This document shows, piece by piece, positions 8,899 to 15,663 of a stretch of DNA of 64,000 bases (within the stretch, counting starts at the first letter, position 1; each line of letters opens with the position of its first letter). This DNA comes from Streptacidiphilus sp041262165. GTDB lineage: Bacteria > Actinomycetota > Actinomycetes > Streptomycetales > Streptomycetaceae. Location: assembly GCF_041262165.1 (NCBI RefSeq), contig NZ_JBGCBY010000002.1, forward strand, positions 310,001 to 374,000, written 5' to 3'. The position numbers were made by a program, and so were the translations under genes. Under the pieces are notes generated by a model. The model was not told where the DNA came from and did not search any database. It saw only the letters and a program-made list of their open reading frames with translations.

Positions 8899-9747
8899 GG
8901 GTTTGCGGGCGACGCCGCCGTACATCGCCACGTCGGCGTCGTCCAGGCCGGTCGCGGAGCCGTCCGGGCGCCAACGGTGGACCAGGACCACTCCCGGATC
9001 GACCGGATCCAAGCCCTCGAAGAACTTCTCGACCTGACCGCGGGTGCGCGCCTGCACGTTGATCCCGCGGGCGTTGTACTCGCGCACCACGTCGGCGATC
9101 GCCGGGTTGGAGTCGGTGGTCACCATGGACAGTGCCAGGAAGCTCCCGGAAGGCAGTGGTTCCAGCAGGCGCCGCACGATGCCGACAGGATCCAGGTCGT
9201 CCGGGACGAACTGCAGCACCGCGATGACGGACAGGGCCACCGGCCGGCTCAGGTCGAACGTGTTGTGCACCTGCGGGGCGGCGACGATGGAGTGGGGATC
9301 ACGCATGTCCGCCTGGACGTAGGCGGTGCGCCCCTCGGCCGAGCTGGTGAGCAGCGCACGGGCGTGGACGAGCACCATCGGGTCGTTGTCGACGTACACC
9401 ACCTGGGAGTCCGGGGCGATGCCCTGGGCCACCTGGTGCAGGTTGGGCTCGGTCGGGATGCCGGTGCCCACATCCAGGAACTGGCGGATCCCCTGTTCGG
9501 CGGCCAGGTAGCGGGTCACCCGGTGCATGAACGCCCGGCTCTGCCGCATGGAGGCGCGCAGACTGGGCCAGCCGCGCAGCATCTGCTCGGCCGCCTCGCG
9601 GTCCGCCGGGAAGTTGTCCTTTCCTCCGAGCACATAGTCGTAGATCCGGGCCGAGTGGGGAATGTCGCTCCGCAGATCCATCTGCGGTACCGGCGGCTCC
9701 TGGAGCCGCGCCTTCATCCACTCCGAAGAGTTCCCCACCGAGCCCAC
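8896..9747 (-). CDS. SAM-dependent methyltransferase, DUF574/Methyltransf_19 type
   Basis: This 283-residue protein matches the actinomycete methyltransferase family PF04672 (formerly DUF574). It has the hallmark SARIYDYVLGGKDNFPADRE, here marked by IYDYVLGGKDNF around residue 35. The SAM-binding loop FLDVGTGIPT follows near residue 78, and an acidic strand end (VVYVDNDP) should bind the ribose. The family is widespread in Streptomyces with several copies per genome, and its substrates are mostly unknown. The first GTG has a poor ribosome site. A later GTG (9738) or the ATG at 9717 is possible, since relatives often begin closer to the IYDY motif. It stands alone on the minus strand. Confidence 0.87.
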   Translation of the reverse strand: MGSVGNSSEWMKARLQEPPVPQMDLRSDIPHSARIYDYVLGGKDNFPADREAAEQMLRGWPSLRASMRQSRAFMHRVTRYLAAEQGIRQFLDVGTGIPTEPNLHQVAQGIAPDSQVVYVDNDPMVLVHARALLTSSAEGRTAYVQADMRDPHSIVAAPQVHNTFDLSRPVALSVIAVLQFVPDDLDPVGIVRRLLEPLPSGSFLALSMVTTDSNPAIADVVREYNARGINVQARTRGQVEKFFEGLDPVDPGVVLVHRWRPDGSATGLDDADVAMYGGVARKP

Positions 9748-9981
9748 CTGCTCTCTCGCCTGCCGCTCAGCACATCGCCTGCCGTCGCAGACGCAGCATA
9801 GCCTGGGACCCGAGCCGCCCCGCAGACAGCCCGATGGAACGTCAGGAGTGCTTCAGGGCAGGGTCATCGGCCCGGCGACGACCCCCGGTAACCGCTGGGC
9901 GCGACCTGGTGGCCCGAAGACACCCCCCTCGTCGCAGGCCTGGCCCCGACCGTCAGCGGGGCCGCTCATCCGGCGGTGCGA

Positions 9982-10842
9982 TCACCGTGCGTTGTCGCGC
10001 CAGCTGTGGACCGGGGCATAGCCCAGCACCCGCCGGGCCTTGTCGATGGAGAGCAGGGTCTCGTGCGGGCCGACTTCGCGGCGCACCGGGACATCCGGGT
10101 AGACGGCCTTGAGCAGTTCGTCGTTGGGCCGGGACATCACCGTGTCGGGACTGGCGATGACGAAGACGTCCGCCCCGGTGCCCTGGTGGTCGAGCGCGCG
10201 GCGGACGGCCTGTGCCCCGTCCCGGGCGTCGATGTAGCCCCACAGGTTCCAGCTGCGCAGCGTCGGGTCCGTGTCGTAGGAGGGGAAGTCCGCGTAGTCC
10301 GCGACCTCCATCACATTGGAGAAGCGCAGCCCGATCATCTTCAACTCGGGGTCCCAGCGGCAGAACTGGGCGGCCATCTGCTCCTCCAGGTGCTTGCCGA
10401 GGGAGTAGGTGCTCTCCGGGCTCGGCGGGTACTCCTCGTCGGCCGGGACGTACGGCGGGGGAGTGTCGAAGGGCAGACCGAGGACCGTCTCGCTGGAGGC
10501 CCAGACGACGTTGCGGATGCCCGCGAGGCGTGCGGCGGCGAACACGTTGTACGAGGCGGGGACGTTGTTGGCGAAGGTCGTCGCATTGGGGCGCAGGCCG
10601 GGCGCGGGGATCGCGGCCAGGTGCACGACGGCGTCGACGCCGCGGTAGCGGTCGTCGACGGCAGTGAGCACCTCCACGACCTGGCCGTAGTCGGTGAGGT
10701 CGGCCTTGACGAAGGGGCAGAGCTGTTCGGCGGGCGCGGCGGCGTCAAGGTTGACGACCTGCCAGTCGTGCTCGACCAGGTCCCTGACCACTGCTCGCCC
10801 GAGCTTCCCGCTGCCCCCGGTGACGACGACCCGCCGACTCAT
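9982..10842 (-). CDS. NAD-dependent epimerase/dehydratase family protein
   Basis: A 286-residue extended short-chain dehydrogenase. The Rossmann motif VVVTGGSGKLGRAVV lies at the extreme N-terminus. The catalytic triad is visible as SSE (around 115) and YSLGK. The segment HLAAIPAPG is the usual NAD-contacting loop. I placed the start at the ATG at 10842 because AAGGGG precedes it and the Rossmann fold begins immediately; a longer frame to 10941 would add 33 basic residues with no family match. Relatives act on nucleotide sugars or uronic acids (uronate dehydrogenase-like). It is a single gene with no pathway partner beside it. Confidence 0.88.
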   Translation of the reverse strand: MSRRVVVTGGSGKLGRAVVRDLVEHDWQVVNLDAAAPAEQLCPFVKADLTDYGQVVEVLTAVDDRYRGVDAVVHLAAIPAPGLRPNATTFANNVPASYNVFAAARLAGIRNVVWASSETVLGLPFDTPPPYVPADEEYPPSPESTYSLGKHLEEQMAAQFCRWDPELKMIGLRFSNVMEVADYADFPSYDTDPTLRSWNLWGYIDARDGAQAVRRALDHQGTGADVFVIASPDTVMSRPNDELLKAVYPDVPVRREVGPHETLLSIDKARRVLGYAPVHSWRDNAR

Positions 10843-10975
10843 GCGCAACCCCTTCGTCCAGTACGCCGACCTGCGCAGCGCGCCCGGGCCAGGGTACTCG
10901 CTGCGGCGAGTTCGGCCGGGCGCGCCGCGGCGGGGTCGCACCCGGAGGCACCCCGTCCTGATCGAGCGCGGACCG

Positions 10976-11200
10976 TCAGGGCCACACGTCGGGGCCGCCC
11001 AGCCTCCACTCGATGATCGTGGGATCGAGCTCCACCCACTCGGTCAGGCCGGCCATGTCCAGAAGCCGGTAGACGTCGTCGCGACTCTCAGCGAGGGCGA
11101 CGACGTGGTGGCCGAGCTGCACGCGGCGGCCGGTACCAGCTGATCCGGTCTCCGGCGGCAACACGACAACGATGGGTTCGGGAGCGGTGGTGTCGGCCAT
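10976..11200 (-). CDS. Small conserved-looking protein of unknown function
   Basis: A 74-residue soluble acidic protein (MADTTAPEPIVVVLPPETG...). It has no membrane segment, cysteines or recognisable domain. The middle reads VQLGHHVVALAESRDDVYRLLDMAGL and looks like a short alpha/beta fold with a C-terminal Trp-rich tail (EWRLGGPDVWP). Codon use is as GC-biased as its neighbours, which favours a real gene. It lies 133 bases from the epimerase gene start and is read in the same direction, so both may share a transcript. No function can be given. Confidence 0.6.
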   Translation of the reverse strand: MADTTAPEPIVVVLPPETGSAGTGRRVQLGHHVVALAESRDDVYRLLDMAGLTEWVELDPTIIEWRLGGPDVWP

Positions 11201-11410
11201 GGGTCCAACCTGGGGCGGGAGTGGGGGTGGTGCGCGTCCTGGGCTCGGCGAGGGCGGATCCTCGGCTGCGTGGCCCTGCTACATCCTGTGACGGATGGTG
11301 CGCGCTGCACAACATCATTGGGCCGCACGGGTGGCCTGTTCAGCGGGTGCGAGGGGGCGCATGGTTATGACCGGTCATCTTGAGACGCGTCAACCGCGCG
11401 GAGCCGAGTG

Positions 11411-12166
11411 CTACGACAACAGGGAGACGAGCGTGTCGTGCACGCCCTTGCCGCCCGGTGGGTTGGGCACCAGCTTGGCCCGGTCGTGCGGCTCCCGGCG
11501 GAAGAGGTGCAAGCGTCCGTCGTGGCGGGCGAGGATCATGTCGGTACTGGCGCCGGCGATCTCGGCCGATCCCTGCGCGGTGTAGTGGGTGACGGTGACC
11601 AGCGCGGAACGCTCTGACGAGGCGAGCACGCCGTCGGCGTCAACCGCCGGATCATGGTCCGCCAACGAGCCCCGGGGCAACCAGTCGACGAGAAAGCTGA
11701 GGGCCTCCTCCATCTTGTACAGGCCGATCTCGTGGACGCCGAGAGCGTCGATGCGCACCATCAGGCAGATCCGCTCGGGCTGCGGGAGGAGCAGGATCCG
11801 CCACGGCTCGCCGGGACGCGTTCCGGTCGCGCGAGCGTCCAGCACCATCCGGGCCCGCTGCTGGAACGCCACCGCGATGCCCAGATCTCCTCGTACTCGG
11901 ATCTGCTCGGCAGCGGATCCTGCCAGAATAAGTTGCCGGGCCGCCAGCGAGCGGACCGCCTCGGCGAGTACCTCGTCCGACGGCCGGGCCTCAAGGAAGT
12001 CCACGATCGCGTCGACCGCGGTGAGCTCGGCGATGGTGTAGGCACCGAGCAGCACCGGCCCGGTGTTGACCAGACTCACCACGGCCGAGACCAGCCCCTC
12101 GGGCACGGACGCCTCACCGGGCCCTGGGGGCACCGATGCGGGACCATTCGTGTCAGCGTCACTCAT
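11411..12166 (-). CDS. Unknown protein, second gene of a coupled pair
   Basis: A 251-residue soluble protein I do not recognise. The first 25 residues are a Pro/Gly/Ala-rich leader. A helical region (20-80, containing LVNTGPVLLGAYTIAELTAV) follows, then alternating strand-like segments such as EPWRILLLPQPERICLMVRI and a Gly/His-containing tail. It has no signal peptide or membrane helix. The ATG at 12166 is preceded by AAGGA at good spacing and overlaps the stop of the upstream gene by four bases (ATGA), so the two are co-translated. Overall shape and acidity recall the EspG-like chaperones of type VII secretion, but I see no decisive motif and no ESX genes nearby. Confidence 0.75.
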   Translation of the reverse strand: MSDADTNGPASVPPGPGEASVPEGLVSAVVSLVNTGPVLLGAYTIAELTAVDAIVDFLEARPSDEVLAEAVRSLAARQLILAGSAAEQIRVRGDLGIAVAFQQRARMVLDARATGTRPGEPWRILLLPQPERICLMVRIDALGVHEIGLYKMEEALSFLVDWLPRGSLADHDPAVDADGVLASSERSALVTVTHYTAQGSAEIAGASTDMILARHDGRLHLFRREPHDRAKLVPNPPGGKGVHDTLVSLLS

Positions 12167-13074
12167 GGCGATCCTTCCGCCCACAACGTCCACGGCGGCG
12201 GTTGTTCGCCGCGCTCGGCCAGAATCGCGGCAGTGCTCTGTGACGGCGTCTCGGAGACCCACACTTCGGAGTTGCCGAACAGACCCCGTCCGGCCAGGCC
12301 GGACAGTGCCTGGCCCAGCTCGCTCGCCGGGTCCGTCCGGTCTGGCGGTGGGAATCGTGCCGCCAGATCCTGCGACACCGCGGTGGCATCGTCATCGGCC
12401 TCGATCCGGCGAAGCGCCAGGGTGAGCGAGTTCGCAACCGGCGGCGTCAGGGACGTGGGGACGGCCAGGTTGGGCGACAGGTACATCGGGCGCCGCTCGG
12501 TCGACCGCGACAGGCCCCACGGGCCGACATTGCTGCGGGTGACCCGGTAGACCAGGTAGTCCATGAGGTGCCGGATGTCGGTGAGGCTGGGCACCTTGCG
12601 CTTGCCGAAGGCGGCGGGGGTCTTCTCCAGTTGCACCCACGTGCCCTGCGCCGTCCGCCCGTGCAGCTTCTCTCTGACCACCTGCCCGCGCATCCCGATA
12701 TCGGGATAGAGCGTCTTGTCGATATTGCGGTGGTGGCTGGATATGCGCGGATGGCTGACCTTGGAGAACCGCCAGTCCTCGTAGAGTTGCGGGTTGTCGA
12801 CCAGGACATGGCCGCCGCACAGCACGTCGTGCAGTTGTGGCACCTGCAGGCCGTGCCGCTCGAGATCGGAGAGGATGGCCGCTTCCTCCGGGCTGAGGTG
12901 CCCGGCTGCTGCCAGTAGTCCCTTGCGGTACGCCCCGGCCCGAGCGGTGATCTCGATCATGAGTCGGACTCTGGTTCGCACCTGTTCGGTCCGCTGGTCG
13001 TCCAGAGCATCGGAAGCCACCTCGGTGGGTCGCCCGGTGCGCGTGGTGAACGTGAGTAGGTGCTTACGATCCAC
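12163..13074 (-). CDS. Unknown protein, first gene of a coupled pair
   Basis: A 303-residue basic soluble protein without a signal peptide. The N-terminal 90 residues look helical (RVRLMIEITARAGAYRKGLL). The centre, from about residue 110 to 200, is rich in His, Arg, Tyr and Trp (SSHHRNIDKTLYPD, GTWVQLEKTP, HLMDYLVYRV, NVGPWGLS, STERRPMYL). It looks like a compact domain with several conserved-type polar residues, of the kind seen in nuclease or toxin domains, but I cannot match it to a named family. The tail is variable. The stop overlaps the next gene by four bases. With that gene it forms an unexplained two-gene operon. Confidence 0.75.
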   Translation of the reverse strand: MDRKHLLTFTTRTGRPTEVASDALDDQRTEQVRTRVRLMIEITARAGAYRKGLLAAAGHLSPEEAAILSDLERHGLQVPQLHDVLCGGHVLVDNPQLYEDWRFSKVSHPRISSHHRNIDKTLYPDIGMRGQVVREKLHGRTAQGTWVQLEKTPAAFGKRKVPSLTDIRHLMDYLVYRVTRSNVGPWGLSRSTERRPMYLSPNLAVPTSLTPPVANSLTLALRRIEADDDATAVSQDLAARFPPPDRTDPASELGQALSGLAGRGLFGNSEVWVSETPSQSTAAILAERGEQPPPWTLWAEGSP

Positions 13075-13148
13075 GTTTTCAGTAGAGCACAGCGCTCAAC
13101 TACGTGCTCGACGGCAGCAGCCGCATGGTCGCAACGGTGCCGCTTCGA

Positions 13149-13183
13149 CCGGCCTGGGCGCGCAGTCGGCGCGCCCAGGCCGG
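13149..13183. terminator. Stem-loop behind the chitinase gene
   Basis: A perfect 15-bp stem (13149-13163 with 13169-13183) with a five-base loop. It lies just after the stop of the minus-strand chitinase gene and is followed by CCTTCTT on the plus strand. Confidence 0.75.
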
Positions 13184-13193
13184 CCTTCTTCTC

Positions 13194-14603
13194 CTATGCA
13201 GTGGCCCACTGTTGGTTGCTCTGGCTGTTGCAGGGCCAGAGGTCGATACCGGTGCCGTTGGGGCTGGAGCCGCCACCGATCACATCGAGGCACAGGCCCG
13301 ACTGCACACCGGTGATCGTGCCGTTTGAGTTGACGTTCCACTGCTGGTTGCTCTGACCGTTGCAGGGCCAGAGGTCGATCTTGGTTCCGGCGCCCGTGCC
13401 CTGACCAACGGCGTCCAGGCACAGGCCGAGCGTCTGCAGCTGCTTGCTACTCGTGTAGGTCCATTCCTGGTTGGCACCGTGGTGGCAGTCCCAGATCTCC
13501 TGCAATGTACCCGGCGCCGTGTTCGCGCCCGGGTCGTCGAGGCAACGGCTCGATGCGGAGCTGACGTACTCGCTCGCGGTGCCGCCCCCGCTGCTGCCGC
13601 CGGTGAATCTCTGGAAGGCGCTGGTGAAGGCATTGGCGTTCTGGCTGATCCCGCTGCAGGTCGAGGACGCGGTGCTCAGGCCCGGGCAGCCCCCGTTGTC
13701 ACGGCCCTCGGACCAGAAGGAGACCATCGCGATGCCCATGGACGCGGCATGGGATTCCACCGTGGAGGCGTCGGCCAGCGTGAAGACCTCGCCCGCGCTG
13801 TCGTTCTGACCGATCATCGGGGTGTTGCCCATCCTCGCGTACGCGGCCGACAGCGAGATCCCGTACGCCGAGGCGACCTGGCTTGCGGCTCCGTCCAGCG
13901 CCGAGTTCGAGGCGTTGCCCATCTCCGTGCCTGATGTTCCGTAGTCCATCGACATGATGTTCACGACGTCGGGCGTGAAGCCGTTGGCCCGTCCGTTACT
14001 GAGCAGGTTCGTCCCGTCCGAGCTGAGGCCGCTCGGGAAGGAGGGGATGGTGTAGGAGATCGACAGTGAGCGCCCGGTGCTGGAGCCCCATGAGCGGACC
14101 TGTGCCAGGGCCTGGTTCGTGCGGGTCACGTCGGTCGTGTTCGTCAGCGCATTGGACTCGATGTCGAAGTCCAGGTGCGTGACGCCGAAGGTGGTCACCA
14201 CGTTCTCTATCTGGGCTGCGGCAGCGCTCGCCGAGGAACAGGTGTTACCCAGGTCCGTGCCCCCGTTGTCCGTGGTCCAGCCGCCGAAGGACACGATGAC
14301 ATCGCCGCCGGCCGAGCGCAGGGCGCTGATCTGGCTCTGCCAGCTCGCGGTGTTGTACATGCTCCACTGGCAGCCTGCGCCGTCGACAAACGCGAGGGTG
14401 AAGAACTTGTTTCCGGTGGCACTCGCGACGCTGGTCAGCGTGGTGTTGCTCAGTCCCGCGTCGACATAGGGCGCGGAGAAATGGGCAGGGAAAGCGGTGG
14501 CCGCACTGGCAGTCGTGGCGGAGCCGGCCAGCACCACACCGAGGGCGCCAAGGGCTAGCGCGGTGACCCCTGACAGCAGACGTGCGCATCTCAATCGAAC
14601 CAC
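13194..14603 (-). CDS. Secreted GH18 chitinase with ricin-type lectin domain
   Basis: A 469-residue exported enzyme. Residues 1-34 are a signal peptide ending ASA. A GH18 TIM-barrel domain (about 37-335) carries the chitinase motif LDFDIES with catalytic Glu149. The barrel strands VIVSFGG (near 102) and MSMDYG (near 217) fit the family. A Gly/Ser linker leads to a ricin B-type beta-trefoil (about 345-469, CBM13) with repeated CLD and QQW motifs. It should cleave chitin outside the cell and bind sugars through the trefoil. Two DasR-like operators in the upstream region suggest control by N-acetylglucosamine availability. Confidence 0.93.
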   Translation of the reverse strand: MVRLRCARLLSGVTALALGALGVVLAGSATTASAATAFPAHFSAPYVDAGLSNTTLTSVASATGNKFFTLAFVDGAGCQWSMYNTASWQSQISALRSAGGDVIVSFGGWTTDNGGTDLGNTCSSASAAAAQIENVVTTFGVTHLDFDIESNALTNTTDVTRTNQALAQVRSWGSSTGRSLSISYTIPSFPSGLSSDGTNLLSNGRANGFTPDVVNIMSMDYGTSGTEMGNASNSALDGAASQVASAYGISLSAAYARMGNTPMIGQNDSAGEVFTLADASTVESHAASMGIAMVSFWSEGRDNGGCPGLSTASSTCSGISQNANAFTSAFQRFTGGSSGGGTASEYVSSASSRCLDDPGANTAPGTLQEIWDCHHGANQEWTYTSSKQLQTLGLCLDAVGQGTGAGTKIDLWPCNGQSNQQWNVNSNGTITGVQSGLCLDVIGGGSSPNGTGIDLWPCNSQSNQQWATA

Positions 14604-14822
14604 TCCTCTTTCACTTCACAACAGCGGGATTCGGGCAGCTTGTTGAGCGAGGCGGCGGCTCGTGGACGCGCCCCGGTGCAGGGGGAGGGGGAGCGACGGT
14701 TCGCGTCTGCTCTGCCCCGGTGCCGATGACGGCGGACGGACGATGCCATGTCTGACTTCGCAGCAATTCGTCCGGGTCCAGAACAGCCCTCCGAGAAGTC
14801 CGCTGTCAAGACTTTCGCCGAT

Positions 14823-14838
14823 ACTGGTCTAGTCCTCT
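14823..14838. promoter_or_regulatory. DasR-type dre site A
   Basis: ACTGGTCTAGTCCTCT matches the published Streptomyces dre consensus ACTGGTCTAGACCACT at 14 of 16 positions. It lies 220 bases before the chitinase start. The surrounding intergenic region (14604-15026, 423 bases) holds this site, dre site B and otherwise nothing I recognise. Confidence 0.7.
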
Positions 14839-14929
14839 GGGGCGGGAGTTGAGCCCGGGCAGGTAGCCACGTGCCGTCAACTGCCTGGTCGAGGCAGCCG
14901 AGTGACATGTACTCCGCAGAATTCTCCAA

Positions 14930-14944
14930 TTGGTCTAGACCTAG
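14930..14944. promoter_or_regulatory. DasR-type dre site B
   Basis: TTGGTCTAGACCTAG contains the perfect palindromic core GGTCTAGACC. It lies 83 bases upstream of the small secreted gene at 15027 and 327 bases from the chitinase start. It therefore could serve both divergent genes. Confidence 0.7.
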
Positions 14945-15026
14945 CCATGGCGTGGGCCCCATAGTGGTCCACGGCCGACAAAACGGCCAATGGATCGGGC
15001 ACTTGCGATGAGAAAGAGGTTCATTC

Positions 15027-15335
15027 GTGCGACTCAAGACCCTGTTGGGCCTGGCAGCCTGCGTCGCGTCAGCTACCGCAGCGCTGGCGGTCGGTCCCGC
15101 GCAGGCGGCGCAGTTGCCGTGCAACCTGGGTGGTAGCGGGAACACGGCCAGCGTGACCTGCTACAGCGGTGCGCCGTACACCTGGCGGCTCGTCGTCGAC
15201 TGTGTCGACACCAGCAACGTCTACTGGCCCAGGATTGTCAGCACGACGTACGGCGCCTACCGCACCGGCGACGGCACCGAGGTTCTGTCGTGTGCTGCTT
15301 CGCTGCGCGCGGACGGACGCATCGAGGCGCGGTAG
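15027..15335 (+). CDS. Small secreted cysteine-containing protein
   Basis: A 102-residue protein with a clear signal peptide (about 1-28, ending AQA). The mature part of about 74 residues has four cysteines in the pattern LPC, VTC, VDC and LSC, consistent with two disulfides. The GTG start has AAAGAGG eight bases upstream. It is divergent from the chitinase and has a DasR-type site in its promoter, so it may be made with chitin-degrading enzymes. I recognise no domain. It could be a small carbohydrate-binding or inhibitor-like protein. Confidence 0.72.
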   Translation: MRLKTLLGLAACVASATAALAVGPAQAAQLPCNLGGSGNTASVTCYSGAPYTWRLVVDCVDTSNVYWPRIVSTTYGAYRTGDGTEVLSCAASLRADGRIEAR

Positions 15336-15347
15336 CACCGTGGATGT

Positions 15348-15401
15348 GACGGCCTCGGCGTGCGGAAGCCTCCGGTTCCCGGCGTTGGCGCGGAGGCCGT
15401 C
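15348..15401 (+). terminator. Possible stem-loop after small secreted gene
   Basis: A nine-bp perfect stem (15348-15356 with 15393-15401) encloses a 36-base GC-rich loop with further pairing potential. It lies 13 bases after the stop codon. Confidence 0.4.
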
Positions 15402-15561
15402 ATCCGGCGGGGGCATGAGTGGGCGGCGGCCCAGGGTGCGCGCCGGTCCGCCGAGCAAGTCTGCAGGTTCCTTCAGAAGTTGAAGCCTGTGTAACTTCTT
15501 GACGCTCGGTCACATAGGAATGACACTGCCCTACGGATGCAGAAGTCCTGTGTCCGTGGAC

Positions 15562-15575
15562 TGAGAGCGCTTTCA
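15562..15575. promoter_or_regulatory. LacI-family operator upstream of CBM56 protein
   Basis: TGAGAGCGCTTTCA pairs at six of seven positions around a central CG. It closely resembles CebR-type and other LacI-family operators of actinomycete glycan genes. It lies 88 bases before the ATG at 15664 and suggests sugar-dependent repression. The rest of 15336-15663 (328 bases) holds only this and the preceding hairpin. Confidence 0.6.
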
Positions 15576-15663
15576 AAACGTCGATTCAAAGGTCAGGTTG
15601 TCGGCAGCGCTCTCCCCGTGTCGACTCGGTGTTCAGTTCACGAACCCGGGTGAAAGGACCCTC

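Noticed and set aside
11411..12166. Assignment as an ESX-type EspG chaperone
   Set aside because: Only overall shape and composition suggested it; no EspG motif and no PE/PPE, EccC or WXG100 genes are in the window.
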